From: Candidatus Wirthbacteria bacterium CG2_30_54_11
GTDB lineage: Bacteria; Patescibacteriota; CG2-30-54-11
Assembly (NCBI GenBank): GCA_001873755.1
Contig: MNZT01000049.1
Span: 1-5,754, forward strand
Direction of reading: 5' to 3'
DNA length: 5,754 nucleotides
Part shown: one piece after another, positions 1 to 5,754 of the stretch
Numbering within the stretch: position 1 is the first letter of the stretch
Layout: each line of letters starts with the position of its first letter
Notes under the pieces: model-generated
Told to the model about the DNA's origin: nothing
Databases searched by the model: none
The model's input: the letters and a program-made list of their open reading frames with translations, nothing else
Translations under genes and position numbers: made by a program

Positions 1-1354
1 GAAGGGCGCCGGGGCTGCAGCGGGTGGAGGCCTGGATGCTTTTGGCATCCTGGAGCCGGCCTTGGTCGGGAACGAATCTCAGGTCATCGGTACGACGTCA
101 TTTCGTGAGTATAAGCGTTTCGTGGAGACCAATGAAACCTTTGCCCGCTGTTTTGAAAAAGTTGAGGTCAAGGAGCCAAATCTCGATGACACGATCAAAA
201 TTCTGCAGGATGTCGTGCTGACCTTTGAGCGCAAGCACAAAGTCCTCTATTCCTATCAGTCTCTTCTCGCCTCGATCAAACTGAGCACAAAATATATTCA
301 TGACAAGGTCTTGCCAGACAAGGCTATTGATCTCCTCGATGAAGCGGGAGTTACGCGCAGCCGGAAAAAGGTCAGAAGGATAGTCAATGCCAAGGACATT
401 GCCAGCGTCGTCGCTTCCAAGACCAATATTCCTATCAATGATGTCACCACGGAAGAAAGCAGTAAACTGCTTGACCTGGAAGGTACGTTCCACAAGCGCC
501 TCATCGGTCAGGAAGAGGCGGTCAGTGCCGTCTCAGAGGCAATACGCCGGGCCAGGGTCGGTCTCAAAGATGCTCATCGCCCCATCGCCAACTTCCTCTT
601 CGTGGGACCTACCGGAGTAGGAAAGACAGAGCTGGCCAAGACTCTGGCCGAAGTTTATTTTGGCCATGAAAAAATGATGGTCCGTCTCGACATGACCGAG
701 TATCGGGACCCATCCAGCATCAGCCGGATGATCGGAGCTGCCCCCGGTCAGAGTGGATCAGAAGCGGGAGGGCAGTTGACCGAAGCTGTCCGTAAACGGC
801 CGTTTGCGCTGCTGCTGCTTGATGAATTTGAAAAGGCTCACGCCGATGTGCACAATCTTTTTCTGCAGGTGTTCGATGACGGCCGGTTGACGGACTCGAG
901 CGGTAGGGTCGTGGACTTTACCAATGCCATCATCATCGCGACCTCCAATGCCGGGGCCAAGATGATCCAGGACGGGATCCTGCAGAACCGGAAGATCGAA
1001 GATATCAAGGCAGATATGCTGAAAAATGTTCTGCCTTCGATCTTCAAGCCTGAGCTGATCAACCGTTTCGATTCGGTAATATTGTTCAAACCGCTCACCC
1101 TGGAACATATCAATCAGATCGCGGCCCGCATGCTGTCGAAGATCAGAGACCAGCTGCTCGCTCAGGATATTGACTTCAAGATCACGGCCGAAGCCGTGGC
1201 CAGGATCTCCCAGATCGGATTTGATCCTGTCTATGGAGCCCGTCCTCTCAAGCGCGCGATCCAGGATAAGATCGAAAATCCCATCGCCAGCAAGATCCTC
1301 CGCGGGGAGGTCAACAAGGGCGAAACGCTCGTGATACGGGAGATCGACATCTGA
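1..1354 (+). CDS. clpC: ClpA/ClpC-type AAA+ ATPase, C-terminal 450 residues (5' end cut by window edge)
   Basis: ATP-driven cytoplasmic protein unfoldase of the Hsp100/Clp class 1 family (two AAA+ rings), which normally threads substrates into ClpP. The reading frame is open from base 2, so the start lies outside; residues are counted from there. Residues 1-115 are the end of the first AAA+ domain (GAGAAAGGGLDA, VIGTTSF, then the small domain LPDKAIDLLDEAG). No coiled-coil middle domain follows: a short linker leads straight to the second AAA+ domain, as in ClpA. That domain has Walker A GPTGVGKT (202-209), Walker B LLLLDE (D274, E275), the sensor TSN (314-316), arginine finger R355 (INRFD) and sensor-2 GAR (R414). 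Oddities: the D2 pore loop reads GQSGS (249-253) instead of GYVGY; the paired D1 arginines read Arg49-Cys50; and no clear [LIV]-G-[FL] ClpP-docking tripeptide is seen after TSNAGA. Family assignment is certain; the choice between clpC and clpA is convention. ClpP partnership is unproven. Confidence 0.95.
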   Translation, partial: KGAGAAAGGGLDAFGILEPALVGNESQVIGTTSFREYKRFVETNETFARCFEKVEVKEPNLDDTIKILQDVVLTFERKHKVLYSYQSLLASIKLSTKYIHDKVLPDKAIDLLDEAGVTRSRKKVRRIVNAKDIASVVASKTNIPINDVTTEESSKLLDLEGTFHKRLIGQEEAVSAVSEAIRRARVGLKDAHRPIANFLFVGPTGVGKTELAKTLAEVYFGHEKMMVRLDMTEYRDPSSISRMIGAAPGQSGSEAGGQLTEAVRKRPFALLLLDEFEKAHADVHNLFLQVFDDGRLTDSSGRVVDFTNAIIIATSNAGAKMIQDGILQNRKIEDIKADMLKNVLPSIFKPELINRFDSVILFKPLTLEHINQIAARMLSKIRDQLLAQDIDFKITAEAVARISQIGFDPVYGARPLKRAIQDKIENPIASKILRGEVNKGETLVIREIDI

Positions 1355-1439
1355 ACAGGCAGGGGGGCATGCGCCTTGCTCCCGGATGGATGTTGGGCTA
1401 TCATGCGCGTAGCGGGCTTTTATTTATGAAACCGGAATC
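1355..1439. other. Intergenic gap between clpC and the MutL-like gene
   Basis: This 85-base gap holds only weak hairpins (for example GGC-ATGC-GCC near 1366-1375) with no following T-run. I therefore see no convincing terminator for clpC. The right part contains the candidate promoter listed separately. No small gene is supported. Read-through from clpC into the next gene is possible. Confidence 0.5.
1376..1404 (+). promoter_or_regulatory. Candidate sigma70-like promoter for the MutL-like/partner/queA group
   Basis: TTGCTC (1376-1381) and TATCAT (1399-1404) are separated by 17 bases, the optimal sigma70 spacing. The -10 box matches the consensus at 5 of 6 positions; the -35 box matches at only 3 of 6 (the TTG). 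Transcription would start near 1411, giving a leader of about 30 bases before the ATG at 1440. A match this short can arise by chance, so this is a suggestion supported mainly by its position in the only sizeable gap on the plus strand. Confidence 0.3.
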
Positions 1440-3095
1440 ATGCCACAGGGGAAAAAACAAATCATCCAGGATGAGATTACCGTACTGGACCTGGGACAGG
1501 CCTTTGTCAAGGTCGGTCGTTTTTTGAAAACCGAAAGCGGGATTTCTCTGAAGGACGCCCAGTTCCTGCCGGCGTTTGGGCAGGGGTTTTTTCTCGACCC
1601 AGACCATGGAGGCAGGGAGCAGATCAGCTTTTCTCTCGATCGACTCTACCATACCCGCTTTTCTGAGCAGAAGGTCAGGGCAGTGGCCACCACGACCCGG
1701 CTTCCCAATCTCAGGGTGGTCATCGCCGGACTGAAAAATGATACGATCGCTGATTTTTTGAAATTCTGCGATCAGATCGGGATCGAGGTCGTCGGAGTGG
1801 TGACCGAGACGGGAGTCCGCTGGGCAGTAGAAGGAAAAACGACCAGCCAGGCCATAGACTGCGTCATGCTCATCGGCGGTTTTGATCGCAAGAAAGTCAA
1901 ACGTCTGATGTCCGTCACGCAGGAACTGGCTCACATTCTAGAGAGTGCACTGCAGGTCCCGATCTACTTCATCGGGTGTGAAGAGCTGCTCTCTCCCGTG
2001 CAGCATGCGTTCCAGGGCAAACGCCAGGTATTTCTGTTCCCTGACCTGTGGCCCGGGAAAAAACAACGTGATTTCCTCCCTCTGTATATGCAGCTGCAGC
2101 AGCTGCTGGTCAAACGGGCGGTCCAGGAAGACAGCCTGGTCGCCAGGTTCATCGAAACCAATGGAGTTGCAGTGGATTCCGGCTTTTCAGCCATACTGGC
2201 TTCGCTGGCGGTCCTCACGCAGATCTGGGAGAGCAGCGTGCTGCTGATCGATATCGGCAGCAAAAAATCGATGGTCTGCTGGTCCTACTACCAGGACAGG
2301 TTTTCGCTGCCGGTCTGGGCAGGCGAACCGGTACGGGATGTACTTTTTTCCGGCAGCGATACAGAGTCAGAAGTAGAGAGCCTCTTTGGGTTGAAGGTTT
2401 TTAGAAAGTTCGGTCTGGGGGAGAGTGTGGATGACGCTATCCGTTTTATCAAAAATGATGACATGCATCTGCTCTGGGAAGGCGGGAAAGAGCAGACTTT
2501 CAGTGACCGGATCCTAAACCACAGTCTCTACCCGCAGGTGCTGCCGGATACCTCAGATATCAAATGGCTCGACGCGCTGGTCCGTGGTTTTTTACCAAAA
2601 GTCTGGGCGAGCCTTCCCTCCCGGTTCAATCCCCGGCATATCGTGTTGAGCGGTGCTTTTTTCGGGGACGGGAAGAGGCTCGACAGTTTTATCGAAAATG
2701 TCTGGCTTGAAGCCCCTCCACCTTTTTCCGGCGAGATCTGGCTCAACCATGGCCCGTTCCTCTCGCTTCTCGGCGGACTTTCCAAGGTCGAGGAGAATAT
2801 CACTGCCTTTGACCTCTCCACGATGCTTCACCATGCGGCGGACTATATCCGCATTGACGGCAAAAAGGACCGGAAAGGCAGAAAAGCGACGATCAAAGTC
2901 GAACTGCCTGATCAGGATATAAAAGAGTACACCATCGGGGAGGAAGCGCAGATCATATCCTGGGATTCCGATCAGAAAGCCGTGATCCGGCTTCAGCCGC
3001 TTCCCAGGTGTACGGTCAGGGGGTATGAGCGAGGCGAGGAAGTCGTGCTCAGGACTGCGGGCGGGGAAAAAGGAGTGATCATCGATGGGAGATAG
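1440..3095 (+). CDS. MutL (glutamate mutase L)-like ASKHA-fold protein of unknown function
   Basis: 551 residues. The pattern follows the glutamate mutase L family: a first phosphate-type loop LDLGQAFVKVG (D17, G19); a segment LRVVIAGLKND leading to IGIEVVGVV; CVMLIGGFD (G146-D149) where the family has a GGTDGG-like loop; VPIYFIGCEE; a second phosphate-type loop LLIDIGSKKS (D271, G273); and an adenosine-type motif IVLSGAF (S404-G405). Residues from about 466 form an extra beta-rich domain ending GGEKGVIIDGR, which I recall from Chloroflexota homologues. The loops are degenerate (GQAF for GST/T; SKKS for GATT; GGFDRKK for GGTDGG), so ATP binding or hydrolysis may be altered. An in-frame stop at 1410 and no other ATG/GTG/TTG before 1440 fix the start; the ribosome site (CCGGA) is weak. 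The partner gene starts 21 bases after its stop. It is not DNA mismatch-repair MutL, and no cobalamin mutase is nearby. The fold is fairly sure; the function is unknown. Confidence 0.75.
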   Translation: MPQGKKQIIQDEITVLDLGQAFVKVGRFLKTESGISLKDAQFLPAFGQGFFLDPDHGGREQISFSLDRLYHTRFSEQKVRAVATTTRLPNLRVVIAGLKNDTIADFLKFCDQIGIEVVGVVTETGVRWAVEGKTTSQAIDCVMLIGGFDRKKVKRLMSVTQELAHILESALQVPIYFIGCEELLSPVQHAFQGKRQVFLFPDLWPGKKQRDFLPLYMQLQQLLVKRAVQEDSLVARFIETNGVAVDSGFSAILASLAVLTQIWESSVLLIDIGSKKSMVCWSYYQDRFSLPVWAGEPVRDVLFSGSDTESEVESLFGLKVFRKFGLGESVDDAIRFIKNDDMHLLWEGGKEQTFSDRILNHSLYPQVLPDTSDIKWLDALVRGFLPKVWASLPSRFNPRHIVLSGAFFGDGKRLDSFIENVWLEAPPPFSGEIWLNHGPFLSLLGGLSKVEENITAFDLSTMLHHAADYIRIDGKKDRKGRKATIKVELPDQDIKEYTIGEEAQIISWDSDQKAVIRLQPLPRCTVRGYERGEEVVLRTAGGEKGVIIDGR

Positions 3096-3116
3096 AGAGC
3101 AAAAGGCAGGCGAGCT

Positions 3117-4223
3117 ATGAATTATTTTTTGCGGCAGAGCCGCGCTCGGCTATTAAGCGGTCTGAAATATGTGGTCAGGAGAGAACTTGTTTCTCCCGGG
3201 CATATTCTGGTGAAGCCGGGTCAGACAGTACAGAGCACGCAGATCATCGCCGAATGCGAGATGCCGGGTCGACTCGACACCTTCAGACTGGCCCGCGTAT
3301 TGGGAGTGCGCCCGGACAGGGTTTCGCGCCATATTCGGAAAGAGGTCGGCGATCAGGTCGCGCTGGGAGAGACGATCGCAGAGCGTTCTGTCTGGGGAAA
3401 GAAATATTTTTTCCGGTCGCCGGTCGACGGGACGATCGACAGGATAGATTCCAGGGGGGGCGATATTGTCATCCGGAGGCCGCCGATCGATTTTGCCCTC
3501 GAGGCGGGTTTTGAAGGAGAGATCGCCGACATCATCGGCGAGAAGGCTGTCGATATCCGTATTGTAGCTGACGTGCTCATCGGTGTACTGGGAGCCGGGC
3601 CTCCGACCGTAGGACAGATCGAAGTGATCAACGAAAACCAGGAGGATCTGGAGGAGAGACATATCGACGGAGGATGCTGTGACCGGATACTGATCAGCGG
3701 CGGCGCGATCTCCTACGGGGTCATCAAACGGGCCATGGCGATGGGGGTCCGAGCGATTGTAGCTGCGAGCATCCCTGCCAGAGATTACATCGAGTATACG
3801 GAAAAAGAATGGGGCGGGGTCCTGGACGAAGGCAAACCCAAGACGATCGGATTCATCATCACTGAGGGTTTTGGCAGGCACAAGATGCGTCTGGACCTTC
3901 TGGAGTTCTTCCATGCGCTCAAAGGACAGGTCGTCGTCTTGGATGAGATCACCGGCATTACCGGTCTCGGGGTCATCGTTCCCCTGGGATCGGAGCATGC
4001 GGCTGCTCAGTCAACTCAGCTCAGAAGAGATGTCGTTAAAATGAAAAAACTTGAAAAGGCGCGCATCATTGCGGGGGAGCAATTTGGCATGATCGGGAGG
4101 ATCGTTTCCGGCAGTTTTATCCATGGGGAGGAGACTTTAGGTGCTGATGTTGAACTCGTCCGGCTGAAACTTGATTCAGGGGAGGAAGTCGTCGTCCCCA
4201 GATGGAATATTGAAGTCATTTAG
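3117..4223 (+). CDS. Uncharacterised protein: biotinyl/lipoyl-like barrel, Rossmann-like core, KOW-like C-terminus
   Basis: 368 residues, with no signal peptide or membrane segment, so probably cytoplasmic. Residues 28-120 look like a barrel-sandwich hybrid: two related strands-and-turn units, VKPGQTVQSTQIIAE (32-46) and KEVGDQVALGETIAE (75-89), followed by the typical turn FRSPVDGTID (S101-G105). No lysine sits at the expected modification turn (VDG rather than MKM), so it is probably not lipoylated or biotinylated. Residues 184-255 look Rossmann-like: DRILISGGAIS (189-199), a helix, GVRAIVAAS, then FIITEGFGR (TEGFG 249-253). Residues 313-368 resemble a KOW/SH3 domain: ARIIAGEQFGMIGRIV, then an acidic strand and EEVVVPRWNIEVI. 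The start is the ATG 21 bases after the previous stop, with a modest AGGCAGG site. I recall a protein of this plan next to MutL-like genes in Chloroflexota. I cannot assign a function; the linkage suggests the two proteins act together. Confidence 0.7.
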   Translation: MNYFLRQSRARLLSGLKYVVRRELVSPGHILVKPGQTVQSTQIIAECEMPGRLDTFRLARVLGVRPDRVSRHIRKEVGDQVALGETIAERSVWGKKYFFRSPVDGTIDRIDSRGGDIVIRRPPIDFALEAGFEGEIADIIGEKAVDIRIVADVLIGVLGAGPPTVGQIEVINENQEDLEERHIDGGCCDRILISGGAISYGVIKRAMAMGVRAIVAASIPARDYIEYTEKEWGGVLDEGKPKTIGFIITEGFGRHKMRLDLLEFFHALKGQVVVLDEITGITGLGVIVPLGSEHAAAQSTQLRRDVVKMKKLEKARIIAGEQFGMIGRIVSGSFIHGEETLGADVELVRLKLDSGEEVVVPRWNIEVI

Positions 4224-4228
4224 TTTTC

Positions 4229-4235
4229 AGGGGGA
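4229..4235 (+). promoter_or_regulatory. Shine-Dalgarno site deciding the GTG start of queA
   Basis: AGGGGGA sits 6 bases before the GTG at 4242. This is the clearest ribosome-binding site in the window and supports GTG rather than a downstream codon. The resulting N-terminus MRVDEFDYDLPRELIAQ matches the usual QueA start (M-x-V-x-D-F-D-Y-x-L-P-x-E-L-I-A-Q). Confidence 0.7.
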
Positions 4236-4241
4236 CAGCGA

Positions 4242-5297
4242 GTGAGGGTGGATGAATTTGACTACGATCTTCCGAGGGAGCTGATAGCTCAGACTCCCGC
4301 CGAGCCCAGGGATGCGGCTCGGCTTTTGGTTTTCGACCGCAGTACCGGCTCGATCAGCCATATGGTTTTTCGTGATCTGATCAGCTGTCTCCCGCAGGGG
4401 AGCGTACTGGTGTTCAATCAGACCAAAGTAGAACCCAGACGGCTGTACGGGGAAAAAGCCAGAACTTTTGGCAAGGTGGAAGTGCTCCTTTTGGATTGTC
4501 TTGCGGAAGATCGGTGGGAATGCAAAATGTCGCCGGGGATGGACAGGGGAGGGGTGATCATTTTTACCCCTGCGCACGGCCAGAAGGGAGGCGCTTCTTC
4601 GCTGGAAGGACATGTCATCGAGGTAACTCCAGAGGGGAACCGGATCATCGAGTTCTCCCGGCCGGTCAGGGAAGTATGGGGCGAGTATGGAGTACTGCCG
4701 ATCCCGCCGTATATCAAGGGATACCACGGCGACGAACAGCGCTATCAGACCGTTTATGCCCGGGCAGAAGGTTCGGTGGCAGCTCCGACCGCAGGGCTTC
4801 ATTTTACTGAAGAGCTGATCTCTCAGGTGAAGCGGTCAGGTCATGAGGTCGAGTTCGTGACCCTCCATGTCTCCCGGGATACCGCCTTCCCGATCATGAA
4901 AGAAGAAACCGTAGACCAGGTGCGGGTACATTCGGAAAATGTCATCGTGACGCCGGAGGTCTCTCACCGGCTGAATGAGGCGAAGCGGCAGGGGAGACGC
5001 ATCATTGCAGTAGGCACGACTTCCGTCAGGACCCTAGAGGGGATCAGCCGGCGCACTGGCAGCCAGGCTTTGCTCCCGGAAGAAGGTTATAGCGGTGCGG
5101 TTGATCTCTTTATCCATCCCGGGTTCGAGTTCGGGTTTGTTGACAGTATGATCACGAATTTCCACTTTCCGAGATCAACACTGTTCATGCTGATCTGTGC
5201 CTTTGGAGGCAGGCAGGAAATGCAGAAAGTGTATCGCGAGGCTGTCGAAGAGCGATACCGTTTTTTTACATTCGGGGACGCTATGCTCATCCTCTAA
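4242..5297 (+). CDS. queA: S-adenosylmethionine:tRNA ribosyltransferase-isomerase QueA
   Basis: Moves the ribosyl group of S-adenosylmethionine onto preQ1 at the wobble position (G34) of GUN-anticodon tRNAs and isomerises it, giving epoxyqueuosine, the next-to-last step of queuosine synthesis; cytoplasmic. At 351 residues it is full length for the family. Hallmarks: FDYDLPRELIAQTPAEPRDA at the N-terminus, GKVEVLLL, YGVLPIPPYIKG, RYQTVYA, VAAPTAGLHFT (179-189), IIAVGTTSVRTLE, NFHFPRSTLFML (N306 onward) and RYRFFTFGDAMLI at the C-terminus. Departures: the usual N-D-T near residue 60 is N-Q-T (59-61), the HVGxGTF motif reads HVSRDTAF (209-216), and E-H-x-M-H-S-E reads QVRVHSE. These could be lineage variants or altered substrate handling. 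There is a small insertion near residues 108-118. It lies 18 bases after the preceding gene and is probably in the same transcript. No other queuosine gene is in the window. Confidence 0.96.
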   Translation: MRVDEFDYDLPRELIAQTPAEPRDAARLLVFDRSTGSISHMVFRDLISCLPQGSVLVFNQTKVEPRRLYGEKARTFGKVEVLLLDCLAEDRWECKMSPGMDRGGVIIFTPAHGQKGGASSLEGHVIEVTPEGNRIIEFSRPVREVWGEYGVLPIPPYIKGYHGDEQRYQTVYARAEGSVAAPTAGLHFTEELISQVKRSGHEVEFVTLHVSRDTAFPIMKEETVDQVRVHSENVIVTPEVSHRLNEAKRQGRRIIAVGTTSVRTLEGISRRTGSQALLPEEGYSGAVDLFIHPGFEFGFVDSMITNFHFPRSTLFMLICAFGGRQEMQKVYREAVEERYRFFTFGDAMLIL

Positions 5298-5320
5298 AGA
5301 GAGCATCGGTCCGGTCAGAT

Positions 5321-5357
5321 AGATCAGCGGGTACTGCTCGATCTTCGTACTTTTTTT
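5321..5357 (+). terminator. Candidate intrinsic terminator after queA
   Basis: AGATCAGC (5321-5328) can pair with GCTCGATCT (5336-5344), giving 8 base pairs with one bulged C at 5339 and a 7-base loop GGGTACT. A run of seven T (5351-5357) follows, but 6 bases separate stem and run, longer than ideal, and the stem is only moderately GC-rich. It is in the right place to end the plus-strand transcript after queA (stop at 5297). It overlaps the last codons of the opposing gene, whose lysine codons (AAA-AAA) produce part of the T-run, so coding constraint is an alternative explanation. Confidence 0.35.
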
Positions 5358-5754
5358 GATCTGCTCATTAACCCCAGGATGACTGCGCCGACGAACCCAA
5401 ACAGAGCCAGGGCTGCCACCACGAGGATGATCGTATTGGCGAGTCCGGAAAGCACAGGCGGGAGCGTATCAGGCTGTATGATGATCACTTCCGGTTGTTC
5501 CCCTGATGGAGCGATGGTCAGGAGGAAATCAGTCATATGGACTTGTCCTCCGATCGCCTGCCAGGAGCCGATGAGGGGTTGATAGGAGTGTCCGTTGACC
5601 GAAAGAGCATAGGTGCCAGGCGCGACCTTGAGCAGAAATTCACCGAAAACATCAGTGGTCACTGCGGTGGAGATCTGCTGTGAGGAACTGGTTGCTTTGA
5701 TCTCGATATCCTTGACCACCGGGAATTCAGAATCGTCTGCGTACGCTACGGGGA
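5324..5754 (-). CDS. Secreted membrane-anchored protein with carboxypeptidase-regulatory-like beta domain (5' end cut by window edge)
   Basis: The C-terminal 142 residues are visible; the frame stays open to the right edge, so the true start lies outside and the GTG at 5719 is probably internal. First residues seen: PVAYADDSEFPV, where A-Y-A followed by DD looks like a signal peptidase I site, suggesting that little more than a signal peptide is missing. Next comes one small beta-sandwich of the carboxypeptidase-regulatory/Cna-B type: VKDIEIKATS, then TTDVFGEFLLKVAPGTYALSV, then GHSYQPL. A stretch with VIIIQPDTLPPVLSG leads to one transmembrane segment (about fragment residues 104-128, ANTIILVVAALALFGFVGAV) and a basic tail SRSKKVRRSSSTR, giving an outside-facing domain with a cytoplasmic tail. 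The gene converges on queA, with 26 bases between stops. Such domains usually support protein-protein or cell-surface contacts; the specific role is unknown. Confidence 0.7.
   Translation of the reverse strand, partial: PVAYADDSEFPVVKDIEIKATSSSQQISTAVTTDVFGEFLLKVAPGTYALSVNGHSYQPLIGSWQAIGGQVHMTDFLLTIAPSGEQPEVIIIQPDTLPPVLSGLANTIILVVAALALFGFVGAVILGLMSRSKKVRRSSSTR

Noticed and set aside
98..493. 131-codon minus-strand frame opposite clpC
   Set aside because: Antisense to conserved AAA+ sequence; no domain or ribosome site supports it.
1366..1385. Possible rho-independent terminator after clpC
   Set aside because: Only three sound base pairs (GGC/GCC) and no T-run after the stem.
1401..1934. 177-codon minus-strand frame opposite the start of the MutL-like gene
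   Set aside because: Shadow frame; the plus-strand frame has the recognisable family pattern and continues for 551 codons.
1440..3095. DNA mismatch-repair MutL
   Set aside because: No GHKL ATPase motifs. The pattern is that of the unrelated glutamate mutase L/ASKHA family that shares the name.
3153..3998. 281-codon open frame on the minus strand inside the partner gene
   Set aside because: It is the antisense shadow of a well-supported plus-strand gene. It has no recognisable domain, and its length follows from the codon bias of the real gene.
4227..4802. 191-codon open frame on the minus strand opposite queA
   Set aside because: Antisense to clearly conserved QueA motifs, with no family resemblance.
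5283..5306. Inverted repeat ATGCTC ... GAGCAT spanning the queA stop codon
   Set aside because: A 6-base-pair stem with a 12-base loop and no T-run on either strand just after it; it mostly lies in conserved codons (AML). Not a convincing terminator.

Overview
The window holds four plus-strand genes in a row and one partial minus-strand gene facing them. It contains no RNA gene, insertion sequence, CRISPR array or integrase that I can recognise. The genes read through with the standard code (stops TGA, TAG, TAG, TAA and TGA), are closely packed, and have a GC content a little above 50 % by eye. The Clp ATPase has no middle domain and an unusual D2 pore loop. As far as I can recall, this form, with the stretch from 'LFLQVFDDGRLTDSSGR' to 'IIIATSNAGA', fits Patescibacteria/CPR (Microgenomates-like) bacteria. 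The two middle genes resemble a pair I remember best from Chloroflexota. My best guess is therefore a Patescibacteria or Chloroflexota-related bacterium. This is inference from remembered family patterns, not a measured assignment.

Layout. Positions 1-1354 carry the C-terminal 450 residues of a ClpA/ClpC-type AAA+ unfoldase, cut by the left edge. An 85-base gap follows, with a possible sigma70-like promoter. Positions 1440-3095 encode a MutL-type (glutamate mutase L, not mismatch repair MutL) ASKHA-fold protein with degenerate nucleotide-binding motifs and an added C-terminal beta domain. Positions 3117-4223 encode an uncharacterised partner with a swapped biotinyl/lipoyl-like barrel at the N-terminus, a central Rossmann-like segment and a KOW/SH3-like tail. 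Positions 4242-5297 encode QueA, the SAM-dependent enzyme that makes epoxyqueuosine in tRNA, with a GTG start and a strong Shine-Dalgarno. Gaps of 21 and 18 bases suggest that the middle pair and queA are co-transcribed. A candidate intrinsic terminator lies just past queA, inside the tail of the opposing gene. Positions 5324-5754 (minus strand) encode the C-terminal part of a secreted, membrane-anchored protein with a small carboxypeptidase-regulatory-like beta-sandwich domain.

How they work together. ClpC is proteostasis and queA is tRNA wobble modification. The middle pair has no known role here, and no cobalamin-dependent mutase is present for the MutL-like protein to serve. The pair is the most interesting part of the window: two conserved-looking proteins that plausibly act together in an undescribed function. 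A second oddity is a roughly three-fold excess of the tetranucleotide GATC across the whole window.
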